Shown here: in pieces, positions 49,735-59,430 of the stretch
How positions within the stretch are numbered: position 1 is the first letter of the stretch
Layout of the letters: the number at the start of each line of letters is the position of its first letter
From: Rhizobium sp. G21
Lineage (GTDB): Bacteria > Pseudomonadota > Alphaproteobacteria > Rhizobiales > Rhizobiaceae
Assembly: GCF_014158035.1 (NCBI RefSeq)
Contig: NZ_JACFXW010000001.1
Location: forward strand, 2,489,501-2,553,500
Direction of reading: 5' to 3'
DNA: 64,000 bases
The notes under the pieces: model-generated
What the model saw: the letters and a program-made list of their open reading frames with translations, nothing else
What the model was told of the DNA's origin: nothing
Databases searched by the model: none
Position numbers and translations under genes: made by a program

Positions 49735-52700
49735 TTACTTCTTCAGCTGTTCCTTCAACGCGGCGAGCTTGGCGAAAGGAGAATCCGGATCGAGCGGCTT
49801 TTCCTTGCGGGGCTTGGCCTCGAAGCGCTGCGGCTGGCCGCGATTGCCCTTGTCCTGGCGTGGAGCGGCGTCCTGGCGGTCGTGACGCTCCGGCCTGTCC
49901 TGGCGCGGACGGTCGTTGCGCGGGGGCCGATCGCCCTGTTCCTTGCGGTCCCGACGGCCTTCGCCGCGGTTCTGGGCGTTCTGAGGGCGACGATCGTCGC
50001 CCTGACGCTCGGGCCGGCGTCCGCCTTCGCGCGGAGCCTGCTCGCGACGAGGGCCGGCATTGCGCTGCGGCTGATCGTTGCGGCCGCCCGGACGCCAGAG
50101 CAGAACGCGCTTTTCTTCCTGCGGCTCTTCGGACGCGGCCGGCTCGGCGGGCGCGGCTTCCGCTTCGGCGGGAGCCTCTTCGCCGGCGGAGGGCGCGGCG
50201 GATGTTTCAGAGGCTTCCCCAGTCTCGGAGGCTTCGACGGCCGTCGCGGTGTCGTCGGCCTTCGGCTCTTCCGACGTCGCGTCCTCGACTGCCGCGGCAG
50301 CCGGCTGCGCCGGCGTCGGCGCGGTGGAGACCAGATGAGCGCTCGCTTCGTCGGCGGTGACGCTGTCGGCGCGATAGCCGAGACCCTTGAGGATCTCCTC
50401 GATGTCGTCGGCGGTGGCGCCGAGGATCGACAGCATTGCCGGCGTCGTCATGAAACGGCGGCCGTCATAGGCGCCGTCCGGACGGGTCGGGGAACCGGGC
50501 TTCCACTGCAGCAGCGGACGGATGAGATCGGCCAGGCGCTCGAGAATGTCGATCCGCACCGCGCGCTTGCCGAGGAAACGGAAGCCGGCGAGGCGGTAGA
50601 AATTGCGCTCGAAGCTGTGGTCGGTGACGATCGAGGTTCGGCCGGCGGCGAGCGCCGGGATCAGGTCGCCATAGCCCGGCAGGCCGAGCGCGTCGTTCTT
50701 CAGCGCCCAGAGCAGGGTGATGAGTTCTGCGGGAGCGGGCTTGAGCAGCGCCGGCATGAAGACGTGATAGGCGCCGAAGCGGATGCCGTATTTGCGCAGC
50801 GATGCGCGGCCTTCCTGGTCGAGCGCCTTGACATCGTCGGCGACGTCGCGGCGGAACAGAACGCCGAGGCTTTCTGCAAGCTGATAGGCGATCCCCTTGG
50901 CGATGCCCTGCAGGTCTTCGGCGCGGACGAGATCGTCCAGAGGCTTGAGGACCGTGGCGATATGATGATTCACGAACCGCTCGATACGCGCTTGGACGTG
51001 ATCGCGGGCGTGGCCCTGCAGCAATTCGTCGGCCAGAAGCACGATGCGCGGACGCATCACGTGATCGGACGCCGTCAGCCGCGCCACGGGCTCGCCGAGC
51101 CAGCGGACCAGACCGTCATTGGCGATCGCCAGGTCGTTGTTGCCGGCGGCGTGAAGCCGTGCGGCGCGCGCCTCGAATTCGAGACCCAGCGCCTTGCCGA
51201 CCGCGCTTTCGACAGCCTTCAAATCCTGGCCGTCCGTTCCGCCCGCAAGCGTAAAGCGGAAACCCGACAACTGTCCCACATGATGCCCTTCGACGAAGAC
51301 ATCGCCATTCACACTGATTTCCGCTTCGAGCATAGCATTCTCTCTTAACCGCTTCATGAGCACAGATGTCCTGCGGTCTACGAAGCGTTTGGTCAACCTT
51401 TCATGCAGCGCGTCCGAGAGACGATCTTCGATTTCGCGCGTTTTTTCCTGCCAGTGCGCCGGATCGGCCAGCCAGCCGGGCCGGTTGGACACATAGGTCC
51501 AAGTCCTGATTTGCGCAATACGGGCCGAGAGCGTGTCGATCTCGCCATCCGTCCTGTCCGCCCTGCGCACCTGCTCCGCAATGAAATCCTCCTTCACCGC
51601 GCCGAGCCGGACAATGTCCTTGTAGATGGCGGCGACGAGATCGGAATGTTGCAGCGAGGTGATCCGCCTGTAATCAGGCAGGGCGCAAATCTCCCAGAGC
51701 TTTTCCACCCTTTCCCGCGATGTGGCAAGCTCCAAAATGTCCGGATAACGCGCCAGATGCTCGAGCGCCTGCATGTCGACCGATGGCAGCGCCTTGGTCA
51801 GGCCCTGCAGGCGGGGCGGCATGTCCAGGCTCTTGCGCAGATTGTCGATGGTGGAGAAATCGAACACCTTGGTGCGCCACTGCATCACCTTGACCGGGTC
51901 GAATTCGTGTCCCTCTATCCGCTGGACCATCTCGTCGTCGAGCGGTCGCGTTTGGCCCGTCACTCCGAATGTGCCGTCGCGCATATGGCGTCCGGCGCGT
52001 CCGGCGATCTGCCCCATCTCTCCCGGCGTCAGATTTCGATACTGAAATCCGTCATATTTCCGGTCCTGGGCGAATGCGACATGATCGACATCGAGATTGA
52101 GGCCCATTCCGATGGCGTCGGTGGCGACGATATATTCGACGTCGCCTTCCTGATAGAGCGCCACCTGGGCGTTTCGGGTGCGGGGGCTGAGCGCGCCGAT
52201 CACCACGGCCGCGCCGCCGCGCTGGCGCTTGACCAGTTCGGCGATGGCGTAGACCTCGTCGGCCGAAAAGGCGACGATGGCCGAGCGACGCGGCAAGCGG
52301 GTGATCTTCTTCTGACCCGCGTAAAAGAGCTGCGAAAGGCGGGGCCGCTCGACCACCGTCAGACCCGGAAGAATCTGGGTCAGGATCGGCTTCATCGTCG
52401 CTGCGCCGAGGAGCAGCGTCTCTTCCCGTCCGCGAAGATGCAGGATGCGATCCGTGAAGACATGGCCGCGTTCGAGATCGGCGGCGAGCTGAACCTCGTC
52501 GATGGCGACGAAGGAGGCTCGGGTTTCACTGGGCATGGCTTCGACGGTGCAGACCGAATAGCGTGCGCCCGGGGAGAAATCTTCTCCTCGCCGGTGATTA
52601 GCGCGACATTGGCGACCCCGACCTTTTCGGCGACGCGGCCATAGACTTCACGCGCCAGCAGACGAAGCGGCAATCCGATCACGCCCGAGGCGTGCGCCAC

Positions 52701-52796
52701 CATCCGCTCGATGGCGTAATGGGTCTTGCCGGTGTTGGTGGGGCCGAGAACCGCAGTGACGCCGCGGCCGCTCAAGATCAGGGGATCGGAAGTCAA
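49735..52796 (-). CDS. SUPV3L1-like DEAD/DEAH-type helicase, frameshifted
   Basis: About 1020 residues when restored. The first frame (TTG start at 52796) holds Walker A LGPTNTGKTHYAIE near residue 20 and ALITGEEKISP, then loses frame. One more G in the run at 52571-52574 gives PGARYSVCTVEAMPSETRA and the DEVQ box (VAIDEVQLAADLERGH), motif V/VI (VATDAIGMGLNLDVD, AGRAGRHM) and a long C-terminal region. The last 170 residues are low in complexity, rich in E, P, R, Q and N. Members resemble the mitochondrial helicase SUV3; the rhizobial role is unclear. Confidence 0.9.
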
Positions 52797-53388
52797 TGTG
52801 TCCAGTCCAGATGAAGGAGTCGGCTGAAAGCCGGCGGCTTTCCTTGCCCTCTAAAAGCGGCAATTGCAAGAAGAAGGGCGTCCGCGCGGGATTTTCCGCG
52901 TGACAGCACGCAAAATCACAGGCTTCGGAACAGCTTGGGAACGAATCGGAGACGAATCGCAGACTCTTTCGTGTTCACGGAGCGTTCCCTACTAGATCTT
53001 GAGGAATCGACGGCGACCGATCGATAGGTTGAATCGTCAGGGGAATCGCTGGAGTTGCAGGTGCGAGCCTCGGAGATCCCAGGATTTTCGGGTCAACGAA
53101 TTCGCGAAATCTTGGTTAATCAAAGCTTGTCGAAGGTCGCCGCCCTGTGCCGGAACGGCGCGAAGAAAGGCGTGAACCGAGCAAGCACGAATCACGGACG
53201 AATCAGACGTTGCAAACGGTTGCCGAACCGTTCACTACAACATCTTGTGGGTCAGCGTCTTGTTAACCAGTTTATTCATGATTTTGAGAGCTGCCGTTGT
53301 CTTCGCGAAATTATCCATCCGCCCCCGGAACAATCTGCTTTATCGCTCGTTCTTTCCGTCAGTTCGATTGCGCATATGGGGTCGCGAC
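52797..53388. other. Long gap with a GANTC cluster and EcfG-type promoter
   Basis: 592 bases without a convincing gene. Eight GANTC sites fall between 52943 and 53204 (52943, 52954, 52962, 53004, 53031, 53043, 53189, 53200), often within CGAATC repeats. A GGAAC-N16-CGTT promoter-like pair lies at 53327-53351, before the DUF3309 gene. The plus-strand frames here look accidental. Confidence 0.6.
53327..53351 (+). promoter_or_regulatory. EcfG-type (general stress) promoter candidate
   Basis: GGAAC at 53327-53331 and CGTT at 53348-53351, 16 bases apart, fit the alphaproteobacterial EcfG sigma consensus. It lies 38 bases before the DUF3309 start. Small membrane genes of this kind are often stress controlled; regulation here is inferred. 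Confidence 0.6.
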
Positions 53389-53544
53389 ATGCTTGGAACC
53401 ATTCTTCTCGTTATTCTGGTCCTTCTTCTCATCGGGTCTGTGCCCAATTGGGGCTACAGCAGGGGATGGGGCTACGGGCCGTCAGGCGGAATCGGGCTTG
53501 TTCTCGTCATAGTTCTCATACTCGTCCTGATGGGACGGGTCTGA
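53389..53544 (+). CDS. DUF3309 small membrane protein
   Basis: A 51-residue protein with two hydrophobic segments around SVPNWGYSRGWGYGPSGG. This layout, short and glycine/tryptophan-rich in the middle, is the DUF3309 family, common in proteobacteria and without known function. I chose the ATG at 53389 because it starts the family domain. The upstream EcfG-type promoter suggests a general stress gene, and a lipoprotein gene follows 24 bases later. Confidence 0.85.
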   Translation: MLGTILLVILVLLLIGSVPNWGYSRGWGYGPSGGIGLVLVIVLILVLMGRV

Positions 53545-53567
53545 CCACACGGAGAAGGAGCGTAGCG

Positions 53568-53815
53568 ATGAAAAAGTTATTCTGTCCATGGCCATGATCG
53601 GCGCATTGGCGTCCTGCACAGCCACTGAAAGAGGCGCCGGCGTGGGCGCGGCGACAGGCGCCGTCGTCGGCGGCGTCGTGACCGGCGATGTCGGCGGCGC
53701 GGCAGTCGGGGCAGTCGTCGGCGGCGCCGCCGGCGCCTTGATCGGTCATGCAAGCCGTGACGGATATTGCGTCTATCGCGATCGCCACGGCCGTCGCTAC
53801 GAAGCGCGCTGCTGA
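53568..53815 (+). CDS. Glycine-zipper lipoprotein, frameshifted in the start region
   Basis: 82 residues when restored. AAGGAG precedes the ATG at 53568, but the frame stops after MKKLFCPWP. One more A in the run at 53571-53575 gives MKKVILSMAMIGALASC, a lipobox signal peptide, then GAGVGAATGAVVGGVVTG and similar glycine-zipper repeats, ending CVYRDRHGRRYEARC. Glycine-zipper lipoproteins sit in the outer membrane and are often stress induced; function here is unknown. Confidence 0.75.
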
Positions 53816-53929
53816 CCGAACGGCGCTGGGCGAACAGGTTCGGAACGAATAACCGACGAAGCGCGCTTGATTCCACGTTCCCTGAGCGTTCGCCGCAACA
53901 TCTGGTATTTTTCCGAAATATCAACCATG

Positions 53930-53951
53930 GAGGCCGCCTTCGGGCGGCCTC
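53930..53951. terminator. Hairpin between the lipoprotein and phbB genes
   Basis: GAGGCCGCC pairs perfectly with GGCGGCCTC around a TTCG tetraloop. It lies between two convergent gene ends. There is no T-run on either strand, so it is a weak terminator candidate. Confidence 0.45.
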
Positions 53952-53964
53952 TCATCGTTTGTGA

Positions 53965-54690
53965 TCAAACCATGTACTGACCGCCATTGGCCGTGATCGT
54001 CGAACCCGTGATGAAGCCGGCGTCGTCGGAGGCGAGGAAAACCACGCAACGGGCGATTTCTTCCGGTTCGCCGAGACGACCTACCGGGATTTGCGGGATG
54101 ATGCGCTCGTTGAGCACCTTTTCCGGCACGGCGCGCACCATTTCGGTGCCGATATAGCCGGGGCAGATGACATTGACGGTGATGCCCTTGGCTGCCCCTT
54201 CCTGCGCCAGCGCCTTGGTGAAGCCGATATCGCCGGCCTTGGCGGCGGAATAGTTCGCCTGGCCCATCTGGCCCTTCTGTCCGTTGATCGACGAAATGCT
54301 GATGATGCGGCCAAAGGAACGGTCGCGCATGCCCGACCATACCGGATGGGTCATGTTGAACAGGCCGGAGAGATTGGTGGAGATCACCGCATTCCACTGG
54401 TCCGGCGTCATCTTGTGGAACATCGCATCGCGTGTGATGCCGGCATTGTTCACGAGGATCTCGACGGGTCCCAATTCCGCCTCGACCTGGGCGATGCCTG
54501 CCACGCAGGCGTCATAGCTCGACACATCCCATTTGAAGGCGGCAATGCCAGTTTCCGCGGTGAATGTCTTGGCGGCCTCGTCATTGCCGGCGTAATTGGC
54601 GGCGACTTTGTAGCCGGCATTCTTCAGCGCCACGGAGATGGCGGCGCCGATTCCGCGCGTTCCGCCGGTAACGAGTGCTACTCTGCTCAT
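53965..54690 (-). CDS. phbB: Acetoacetyl-CoA reductase (PHB synthesis)
   Basis: A 241-residue short-chain dehydrogenase. It reduces acetoacetyl-CoA to (R)-3-hydroxybutyryl-CoA, the monomer for poly-hydroxybutyrate. The NADPH site GGTRGIG is at residues 9-15; catalytic residues are in SISSINGQ (131-138) and YSAAK (Y147, K151). Y-N-T features such as [18 protein letters not shown] fit PhaB. It lies just downstream of the thiolase phbA on the same strand. Confidence 0.95.
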   Translation of the reverse strand: MSRVALVTGGTRGIGAAISVALKNAGYKVAANYAGNDEAAKTFTAETGIAAFKWDVSSYDACVAGIAQVEAELGPVEILVNNAGITRDAMFHKMTPDQWNAVISTNLSGLFNMTHPVWSGMRDRSFGRIISISSINGQKGQMGQANYSAAKAGDIGFTKALAQEGAAKGITVNVICPGYIGTEMVRAVPEKVLNERIIPQIPVGRLGEPEEIARCVVFLASDDAGFITGSTITANGGQYMV

Positions 54691-54762
54691 GGATTCCCTC
54701 CCTGGATGGTTTTCTTGTCGATCCTGTGTGGGGAGCGGCCGGAAAGCCGCTCCCGATGGGGA

Positions 54763-55945
54763 TTACATCGCTTCGACGCACATGGCGATGCCCATGCCGC
54801 CGCCGATGCAGAGGGTGGCCAGACCCTTCTTGGCGGAGCGACGCTTCATTTCGAACAACAGCGTGTTGAGGACGCGCGCGCCGGACGCGCCGATCGGATG
54901 GCCGATGGCGATCGCGCCGCCATTGACGTTGACGATCGACGGATCCCAGCCGAGATCCTTGTTCACCGCGCAGGCCTGGGCGGCGAAGGGCTTCGTTGGC
55001 CTCGACCAGATCTAGGTCGCCGACCGACCAGCCGGCCTTTTCGAGCGCCTTGCGCGATGCCGGGATCGGGCCGGTGCCCATGATCTTGGGATCGACGCCA
55101 GCCGTCGCCCAGGAAACGATGCGGGCGAGCGGCGCGATGCCGCGACGGACGGCTTCCTCTTCGCTCATCAGCAGGGCGGCGGCGGCGCCGTCATTAAGGC
55201 CGGAGGCGTTGCCGGCGGTCACGGTGCCTTCCTTGTCGAAGGCCGGACGGAGCTTGGCGAGAGCATCGATGGTTGCGCCGGCGCGGATATATTCGTCGGC
55301 GTCGACGATCGTGTCGCCCTTGCGGCCCTGGATGATGAAGGGCACGATTTCATCCTTGAAGCGGCCGGCCGCCTGGGCGGCTTCGGCCTTGTTTTGCGAG
55401 GCCACCGCGAAGGCGTCCTGCTCGTCACGCGACAGCTGCCACTGGCGGGCCACGTTTTCGGCGGTGATGCCCATGTGATAGCCGTGAAAGGCGTCGGTCA
55501 GGCCGTCCTTGATCATCGTGTCGATCAGCTTGACGTCGCCCATCTTCACGCCGCCGCGCAGATGCTGGCAATGCGGGGCCATGGACATGGATTCCATGCC
55601 GCCGGCGACGATGATGGAGGCGTCGCCGGAGGCGATCTGCTGCATGCCGAGTGCGACGGCGCGCAGTCCGGAACCGCAGAGCTGGTTGATGCCGAGGGCA
55701 GTGGCCTCGATCGGCACGCCGGCCTTGACCGCGGCCTGGCGGGCCGGGTTCTGGCCCTCGCCGGCCGGAAGGACCTGGCCGAGAATGACTTCATTGACCT
55801 CTGAGGCTTCGACGCCGGCGCGTTCGAGCACGCCCTTGATGACGGCCACGCCCAGTTCATGGGCGGGGACATTGGCGAAGCTGCCGTTGAAAGAGCCGAC
55901 GGCGGTGCGCGCCGCGCTTGCGATGACGATCGAAGGGCTGCTCAT
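54763..55945 (-). CDS. phbA: Acetyl-CoA acetyltransferase (beta-ketothiolase), frameshifted
   Basis: 393 residues when restored. It condenses two acetyl-CoA to acetoacetyl-CoA for PHB synthesis. The nucleophile C90 lies in NQLCGSG, and [11 protein letters not shown] follows. Near the end, one inserted base in the G-run at 54988-54990 turns [17 protein letters not shown] into a wrong frame; removing it restores the [19 protein letters not shown] motif with the catalytic histidine and the CIGGGMG motif with the second cysteine. phbB follows 72 bases later. Confidence 0.93.
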
Positions 55946-56021
55946 GATTGTTTCCTCCTTAATGGGTTATGCTGACACTCGCAAACACGCAGGAGGCTGT
56001 CAATGACGCGAAAGACCAATA

Positions 56022-56036
56022 TGCCGCATTGCGGCA
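56022..56036. promoter_or_regulatory. Candidate PhaR operator upstream of phbA
   Basis: TGCCGCA-T-TGCGGCA, perfect 7-bp arms, 77 bases upstream of the phbA start. PhaR repressors are reported to bind TGC/GCA-containing repeats; binding by this PhaR is inferred. Confidence 0.5.
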
Positions 56037-56131
56037 TGCCGTCGCGATTCCCGCCATGGTTGCTCTCCGGGAGCGTGAGCAAACCCGATGTTCTGCGACC
56101 GGTGCGCTGCGGCTCCAGCCCACGCCGCAAC

Positions 56132-56148
56132 GCACAAAACCATTGTGC
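56132..56148. promoter_or_regulatory. Inverted repeat upstream of phaR
   Basis: GCACAA-AACCA-TTGTGC, perfect 6-bp arms, about 95 bases before the phaR start. A similar CACAA/TTGTG repeat lies upstream of sdhC. The binding protein is unknown. Confidence 0.45.
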
Positions 56149-56242
56149 CTCAAGGGCTTTTCAGCATAGACTGTTGAAAAGCGCCTGAGAAATCGAGTGG
56201 AGGAGGCGTTTTTGCAAAAGAAAAGACGGTCAGGAGGAACGA

Positions 56243-56824
56243 ATGGCCAAAAATGATGGGCAGATCGTCATCAAGAAATACGCGAACCGGCGTCTCTACA
56301 ATACCGGCACAAGCACCTATGTGACGCTCGACGATCTGGCGCAGATGGTCAAGAAGGGGGAGGACTTCACCGTCCAGGACGCCAAGAGCGGCGACGACAT
56401 CACGCATTCGGTCCTGACGCAGATCATCTTCGAACAGGAATCCAAGAACGGCAACACGCTGCTGCCGATCTCCTTCCTGCGCCAGCTCATCTCCTATTAC
56501 GGCGACCAGATGCAGATGTTCGTGCCGTCTTACCTCGAACAGTCGATGCACGCCTTCAGCAGCCAGCAGAACCAGATCCGCGATCATCTGGCGAAGTCGC
56601 TCGGCGACACGCCGCTCGCCAAGAACCTGCAGATTCCGATGCAACTGATGGAAGAGCAGGTGAAGCGCAACACCGAGATTTTCCGTCAGGCGATGGAAGT
56701 GTTCACGCCTTTCGCGCCGCAGACCCAGGCCAAGGCGGAGCCGAAAGGCAAGGCCGACGCAAAGGATATCGAGGATCTGAAGGAGCAGCTGCGCGCTCTT
56801 CAGGCGAAGATCGAAAACATGTAA
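56243..56824 (+). CDS. phaR: PHB synthesis repressor PhaR
   Basis: A 193-residue protein. IVIKKYANRRLYNTGTSTYV at the start and the two PHB/PHA accumulation regulator domains (DLAQMVKKGEDFTVQDAKSG, then SFLRQLISYYGDQMQMFVP) are typical of PhaR. It binds PHB and DNA and represses phasin and PHB genes when no polymer is present. The C-terminus is a coiled-coil-like helix (DLKEQLRALQAKIENM). It is divergent from phbAB. CAGGAGGA precedes the ATG. Confidence 0.95.
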   Translation: MAKNDGQIVIKKYANRRLYNTGTSTYVTLDDLAQMVKKGEDFTVQDAKSGDDITHSVLTQIIFEQESKNGNTLLPISFLRQLISYYGDQMQMFVPSYLEQSMHAFSSQQNQIRDHLAKSLGDTPLAKNLQIPMQLMEEQVKRNTEIFRQAMEVFTPFAPQTQAKAEPKGKADAKDIEDLKEQLRALQAKIENM

Positions 56825-56836
56825 TTGCGAGACTGC

Positions 56837-56858
56837 GGGCGGCGGTTTTTCGCCGCCC
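56837..56858. terminator. Hairpin between phaR and the convergent membrane protein gene
   Basis: GGGCGGCG pairs perfectly with CGCCGCCC around a GTTTTT loop. There is no T-run after it on either strand. Confidence 0.45.
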
Positions 56859-56870
56859 GGACAACGGCCG

Positions 56871-57272
56871 TCAAAGGCCGATCGACACGTCGCGGCCCGC
56901 CGAGGTGATCGAGATCGTAAACCCTGCCGCGACGTCGATGAAGCAGATCGCCATCAGCAGGAAGAACACATGCGTGGCCGCCGCCGGCGCCAGCAGGAAC
57001 TCCACCAGAAACACGATGAAAAGCAGCATGGACAAAAGGTGGTCCATGACGGCCGATCTGCGCCGCGTCGCCTTGATGATCTCGAAGAATAGCACGAACA
57101 GCGCCACGAGCAGCAAGAGATCGCCGAGACTCATGGTCCAGGTCGCGCCGGACATCATGTCGAGGCTGAAGATCGAATTGTCCAAAGCCGCAACGCCGCC
57201 GGAGCCCATGGCCCCGAACATTACGAGATTGTAGAGAATGAAAGGAAGGATCATCAGTGGGATGACGGCCAT
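56871..57272 (-). CDS. Conserved hypothetical membrane protein
   Basis: 133 residues with four hydrophobic segments (about residues 5-25, 45-65, 75-95 and 100-120) joined by short loops; the second loop is basic (KATRRRS). I recognise no domain. The start ATG at 57272 opens directly into the first helix. It lies between phaR and rpmF, where rhizobia have a comparable small membrane protein. Function unknown. Confidence 0.7.
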   Translation of the reverse strand: MAVIPLMILPFILYNLVMFGAMGSGGVAALDNSIFSLDMMSGATWTMSLGDLLLLVALFVLFFEIIKATRRRSAVMDHLLSMLLFIVFLVEFLLAPAAATHVFFLLMAICFIDVAAGFTISITSAGRDVSIGL

Positions 57273-57412
57273 AATGCGCTCCGCTAGTTTGTCGGCGCGA
57301 CACTAGAGGCTTTCGGCGCGAAACGGAATCGGGGAAACGCGGGCAATCGCCGAATTCGATCTGCGCAGAGCCGCCTTCGACTGCTGCCCGCGGACGAAAA
57401 GTCCGCAACAGC

Positions 57413-57437
57413 AAAGGGCCGGCTTTCGCCGGCCCTT
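57413..57437 (-). terminator. Rho-independent terminator after rpmF
   Basis: A 10-bp stem (57414-57423 with 57428-57437) around a TTTC loop, followed on the minus strand by a short TTT run that overlaps the stem end. Confidence 0.65.
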
Positions 57438-57465
57438 CGAAACTCACGCACAGGCGCGCCTGAAA

Positions 57466-57651
57466 TCAGGCGTTTTCCTTCGGCGTCAGCACCTGACGAC
57501 CGCGATACATGCCGGTCTTCAGGTCGATGTGGTGCGGACGGCGAAGCTCGCCCGAGTTCTTGTCTTCCACATAAGTGGACGCCTTCAGGCCGTCTGCAGA
57601 ACGGCGCATACCGCGGCGGGACGGGCTGGTTTTTCTCTTAGGAACTGCCAT
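57466..57651 (-). CDS. rpmF: 50S ribosomal protein L32
   Basis: A 61-residue L32. [20 protein letters not shown] at the start is the family signature, followed by [19 protein letters not shown]. This short form lacks the zinc-binding cysteines of C+ L32 proteins, which is usual in alphaproteobacteria. mtgA, the GST gene and ispA follow on the same side, matching rhizobial order. A terminator lies downstream. Confidence 0.96.
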   Translation of the reverse strand: MAVPKRKTSPSRRGMRRSADGLKASTYVEDKNSGELRRPHHIDLKTGMYRGRQVLTPKENA

Positions 57652-57807
57652 TTTCTTAACTCCAATCTCACCCGGACATCGTTTCGTTCAGCCAGGAAGG
57701 CCGCGCGCATCAGCGATCTTTTCCGGAAAATTTGGCGGGCTTATACATGCGCCAGGGGGCTTTGACCAGTCCCCCGGACATTTTTTCTCAACCCTGCCGA
57801 TTCCTCA

Positions 57808-58455
57808 TCAGGCTTCGTCTTCGGGGACGATCCAGGTTTCGAGCGCGGCTGCGGCTGCCCATTCGCAAAACGCGGGGTGATCGACGACAGCCTGCATATA
57901 AGCGCGCGACTGCGGCTTTTCCGTGAGCATATAGGCGTCGAAGCGATTGACGACCGGCGCGTACATCGCATCGACGGCGCTGAACTCTCCGAACAGGAAG
58001 GGGCCGCCGCTTCTCGCCAGCGCATCCGACCAGATCTTTTCGATGCGGGCGACGTCGGCGAGCACATCTTCGCCGACCACCATCGCCTTTCGCGGACGGC
58101 GCAAGTTCATCGGGCAGGCGTTGCGCAACGCGCGGAAGCCGGTCGCCATTTCGAGACTATAGGCGCGCGCCAGAGCGCGGTCGCGTATGTCTTGCGGCCA
58201 GAGGCGCTTTTCCGGAAAGAGGTCGGCGACATAGTCGATGATCGCCAGCGATTCCCAGAGCCGGAAATCGCCGTCGACGAGGATCGGCACGCGACCGACG
58301 TCCGACAGCGCCTTGATGGCCGGATTGCCCGCCGGGAAATCGAAGGGGACGACGTCGTCCTCGAAATCGACGCCGGCCGCTTTCAGGGCGAGCCAGGGCC
58401 TGAGCGACCAGGACGAATAATTCTTGTTGCCGACATAGAGCTTGAGTTGAGCCAT
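57808..58455 (-). CDS. Glutathione S-transferase family protein
   Basis: 215 residues. The thioredoxin-like N-terminal domain (LYVGNKNYSSWSLRPWLALK, then PILVDGDFRLWESLAIIDYV with the glutathione-binding E-S) is followed by an all-helical C-terminal domain. The YSSWSLRPW start resembles the maleylacetoacetate-isomerase-like or YfcF-like branch. Substrate unknown. I chose the ATG at 58455, which opens the domain directly. Confidence 0.88.
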   Translation of the reverse strand: MAQLKLYVGNKNYSSWSLRPWLALKAAGVDFEDDVVPFDFPAGNPAIKALSDVGRVPILVDGDFRLWESLAIIDYVADLFPEKRLWPQDIRDRALARAYSLEMATGFRALRNACPMNLRRPRKAMVVGEDVLADVARIEKIWSDALARSGGPFLFGEFSAVDAMYAPVVNRFDAYMLTEKPQSRAYMQAVVDHPAFCEWAAAAALETWIVPEDEA

Positions 58456-58519
58456 GCGATCCTCCAGGGCCGCAAATCTAGCCAATCCGTCCCCGTCGAA
58501 CCAATCAATTCAAAAGCGA

Positions 58520-59278
58520 TCAGTCATAAAGGCATTTGATGTAATCGCCCGAACCCTTGGCGCGGCGCTCGATCAGCGCGGCCAGTCGCTTCATGCCGCG
58601 GCCGGGCTTGGAGGCGTTGCGGGTGATGGGATTGGGCAGCGCTACGGCCAGAAGCGCCGCCTGGCGCCGGCTGAGCTTGTCGGCGGATGTCTTGAAATGG
58701 TGTTGGGCCGCCGCTTCGACGCCATAGATCCCCGGGCCCCATTCGGCGATGTTGAGATAGATTTCCATCAGTCGACGCTTGGACCAGACAAAGTCCGCGC
58801 CGACCGCCAGGGGCAACTCCAGACCTTTGCGAAGGAAGGACCGCCCGTTCCATAAAAACAGGTTCTTGGCGGTCTGCATGGGAATGGTCGAGGCGCCGCG
58901 CGTCTGCTTTCCGGCGAGCGCGTCGTCGACCACGCCGTTCATCTGCACCCAGTCCACCCCCGAATGGCTGCAATATTGCCCGTCTTCCGACATCATCACC
59001 GATTGGACCAGAACCGGCGCGATCTCCTCGAATTCGACCCAACGACGGTCGTAACCCTGAAAACTCGCGAGATCCCAGAGCATCAGGGTCGAGACCGGGC
59101 GTACGAGATCGATCTTGTAGACGAGGATCAGGAGATAAGGGAGAACCAGCAGGCCCAGAAGCGCAAGGCCGGCTTTCCGAAGATAATCGCGCATCGGTCT
59201 TTCGCTTTCGTCGAGACGAGGCGCGGCAGCCGCGGGCGTTTCCCGCCCGGCGTCTACAACCGCATTCGCCTCCGTCAT
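58520..59278 (-). CDS. mtgA: Monofunctional peptidoglycan glycosyltransferase
   Basis: 252 residues. A membrane anchor ([19 protein letters not shown]) is followed by the GT51 domain: [14 protein letters not shown] with a catalytic glutamate, [16 protein letters not shown], and [19 protein letters not shown]. It polymerises lipid II without a transpeptidase domain. I chose the ATG at 59278 (MTEANAV); the frame is open further upstream over ispA's side. It lies near rpmF and ispA as in rhizobia. Confidence 0.93.
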   Translation of the reverse strand: MTEANAVVDAGRETPAAAAPRLDESERPMRDYLRKAGLALLGLLVLPYLLILVYKIDLVRPVSTLMLWDLASFQGYDRRWVEFEEIAPVLVQSVMMSEDGQYCSHSGVDWVQMNGVVDDALAGKQTRGASTIPMQTAKNLFLWNGRSFLRKGLELPLAVGADFVWSKRRLMEIYLNIAEWGPGIYGVEAAAQHHFKTSADKLSRRQAALLAVALPNPITRNASKPGRGMKRLAALIERRAKGSGDYIKCLYD

Positions 59279-59430
59279 GACGTCCAAGATCGTCCGGTTC
59301 CTTTTTGCCCTTCGCCAAGTCTTCATAAACCGGGCGACGCGGCCTGACCAGACCACCGGCGCCGCTTTGTCGCGCCATCCCCGGCAACTGTGCGGTTGCA
59401 AGCCCTGCGCCGGCATGCGAAAGAGCCGAC

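Larger units (their letters stand above)
55946..56242. other. Divergent regulatory gap between phbA and phaR
   Basis: 297 bases with no convincing gene. It contains two inverted repeats, at 56022-56036 and 56132-56148, listed separately. Their position between the PHB genes and their regulator suggests a control region. Confidence 0.6.

Noticed and set aside
49231..51348. A 705-residue frame antisense to the helicase and neighbours
   Set aside because: Low-complexity sequence that follows from the coding strand of the helicase.
53055..53597. 180-residue frame upstream of DUF3309
   Set aside because: Covers a promoter-like region and overlaps the small genes; no motif.
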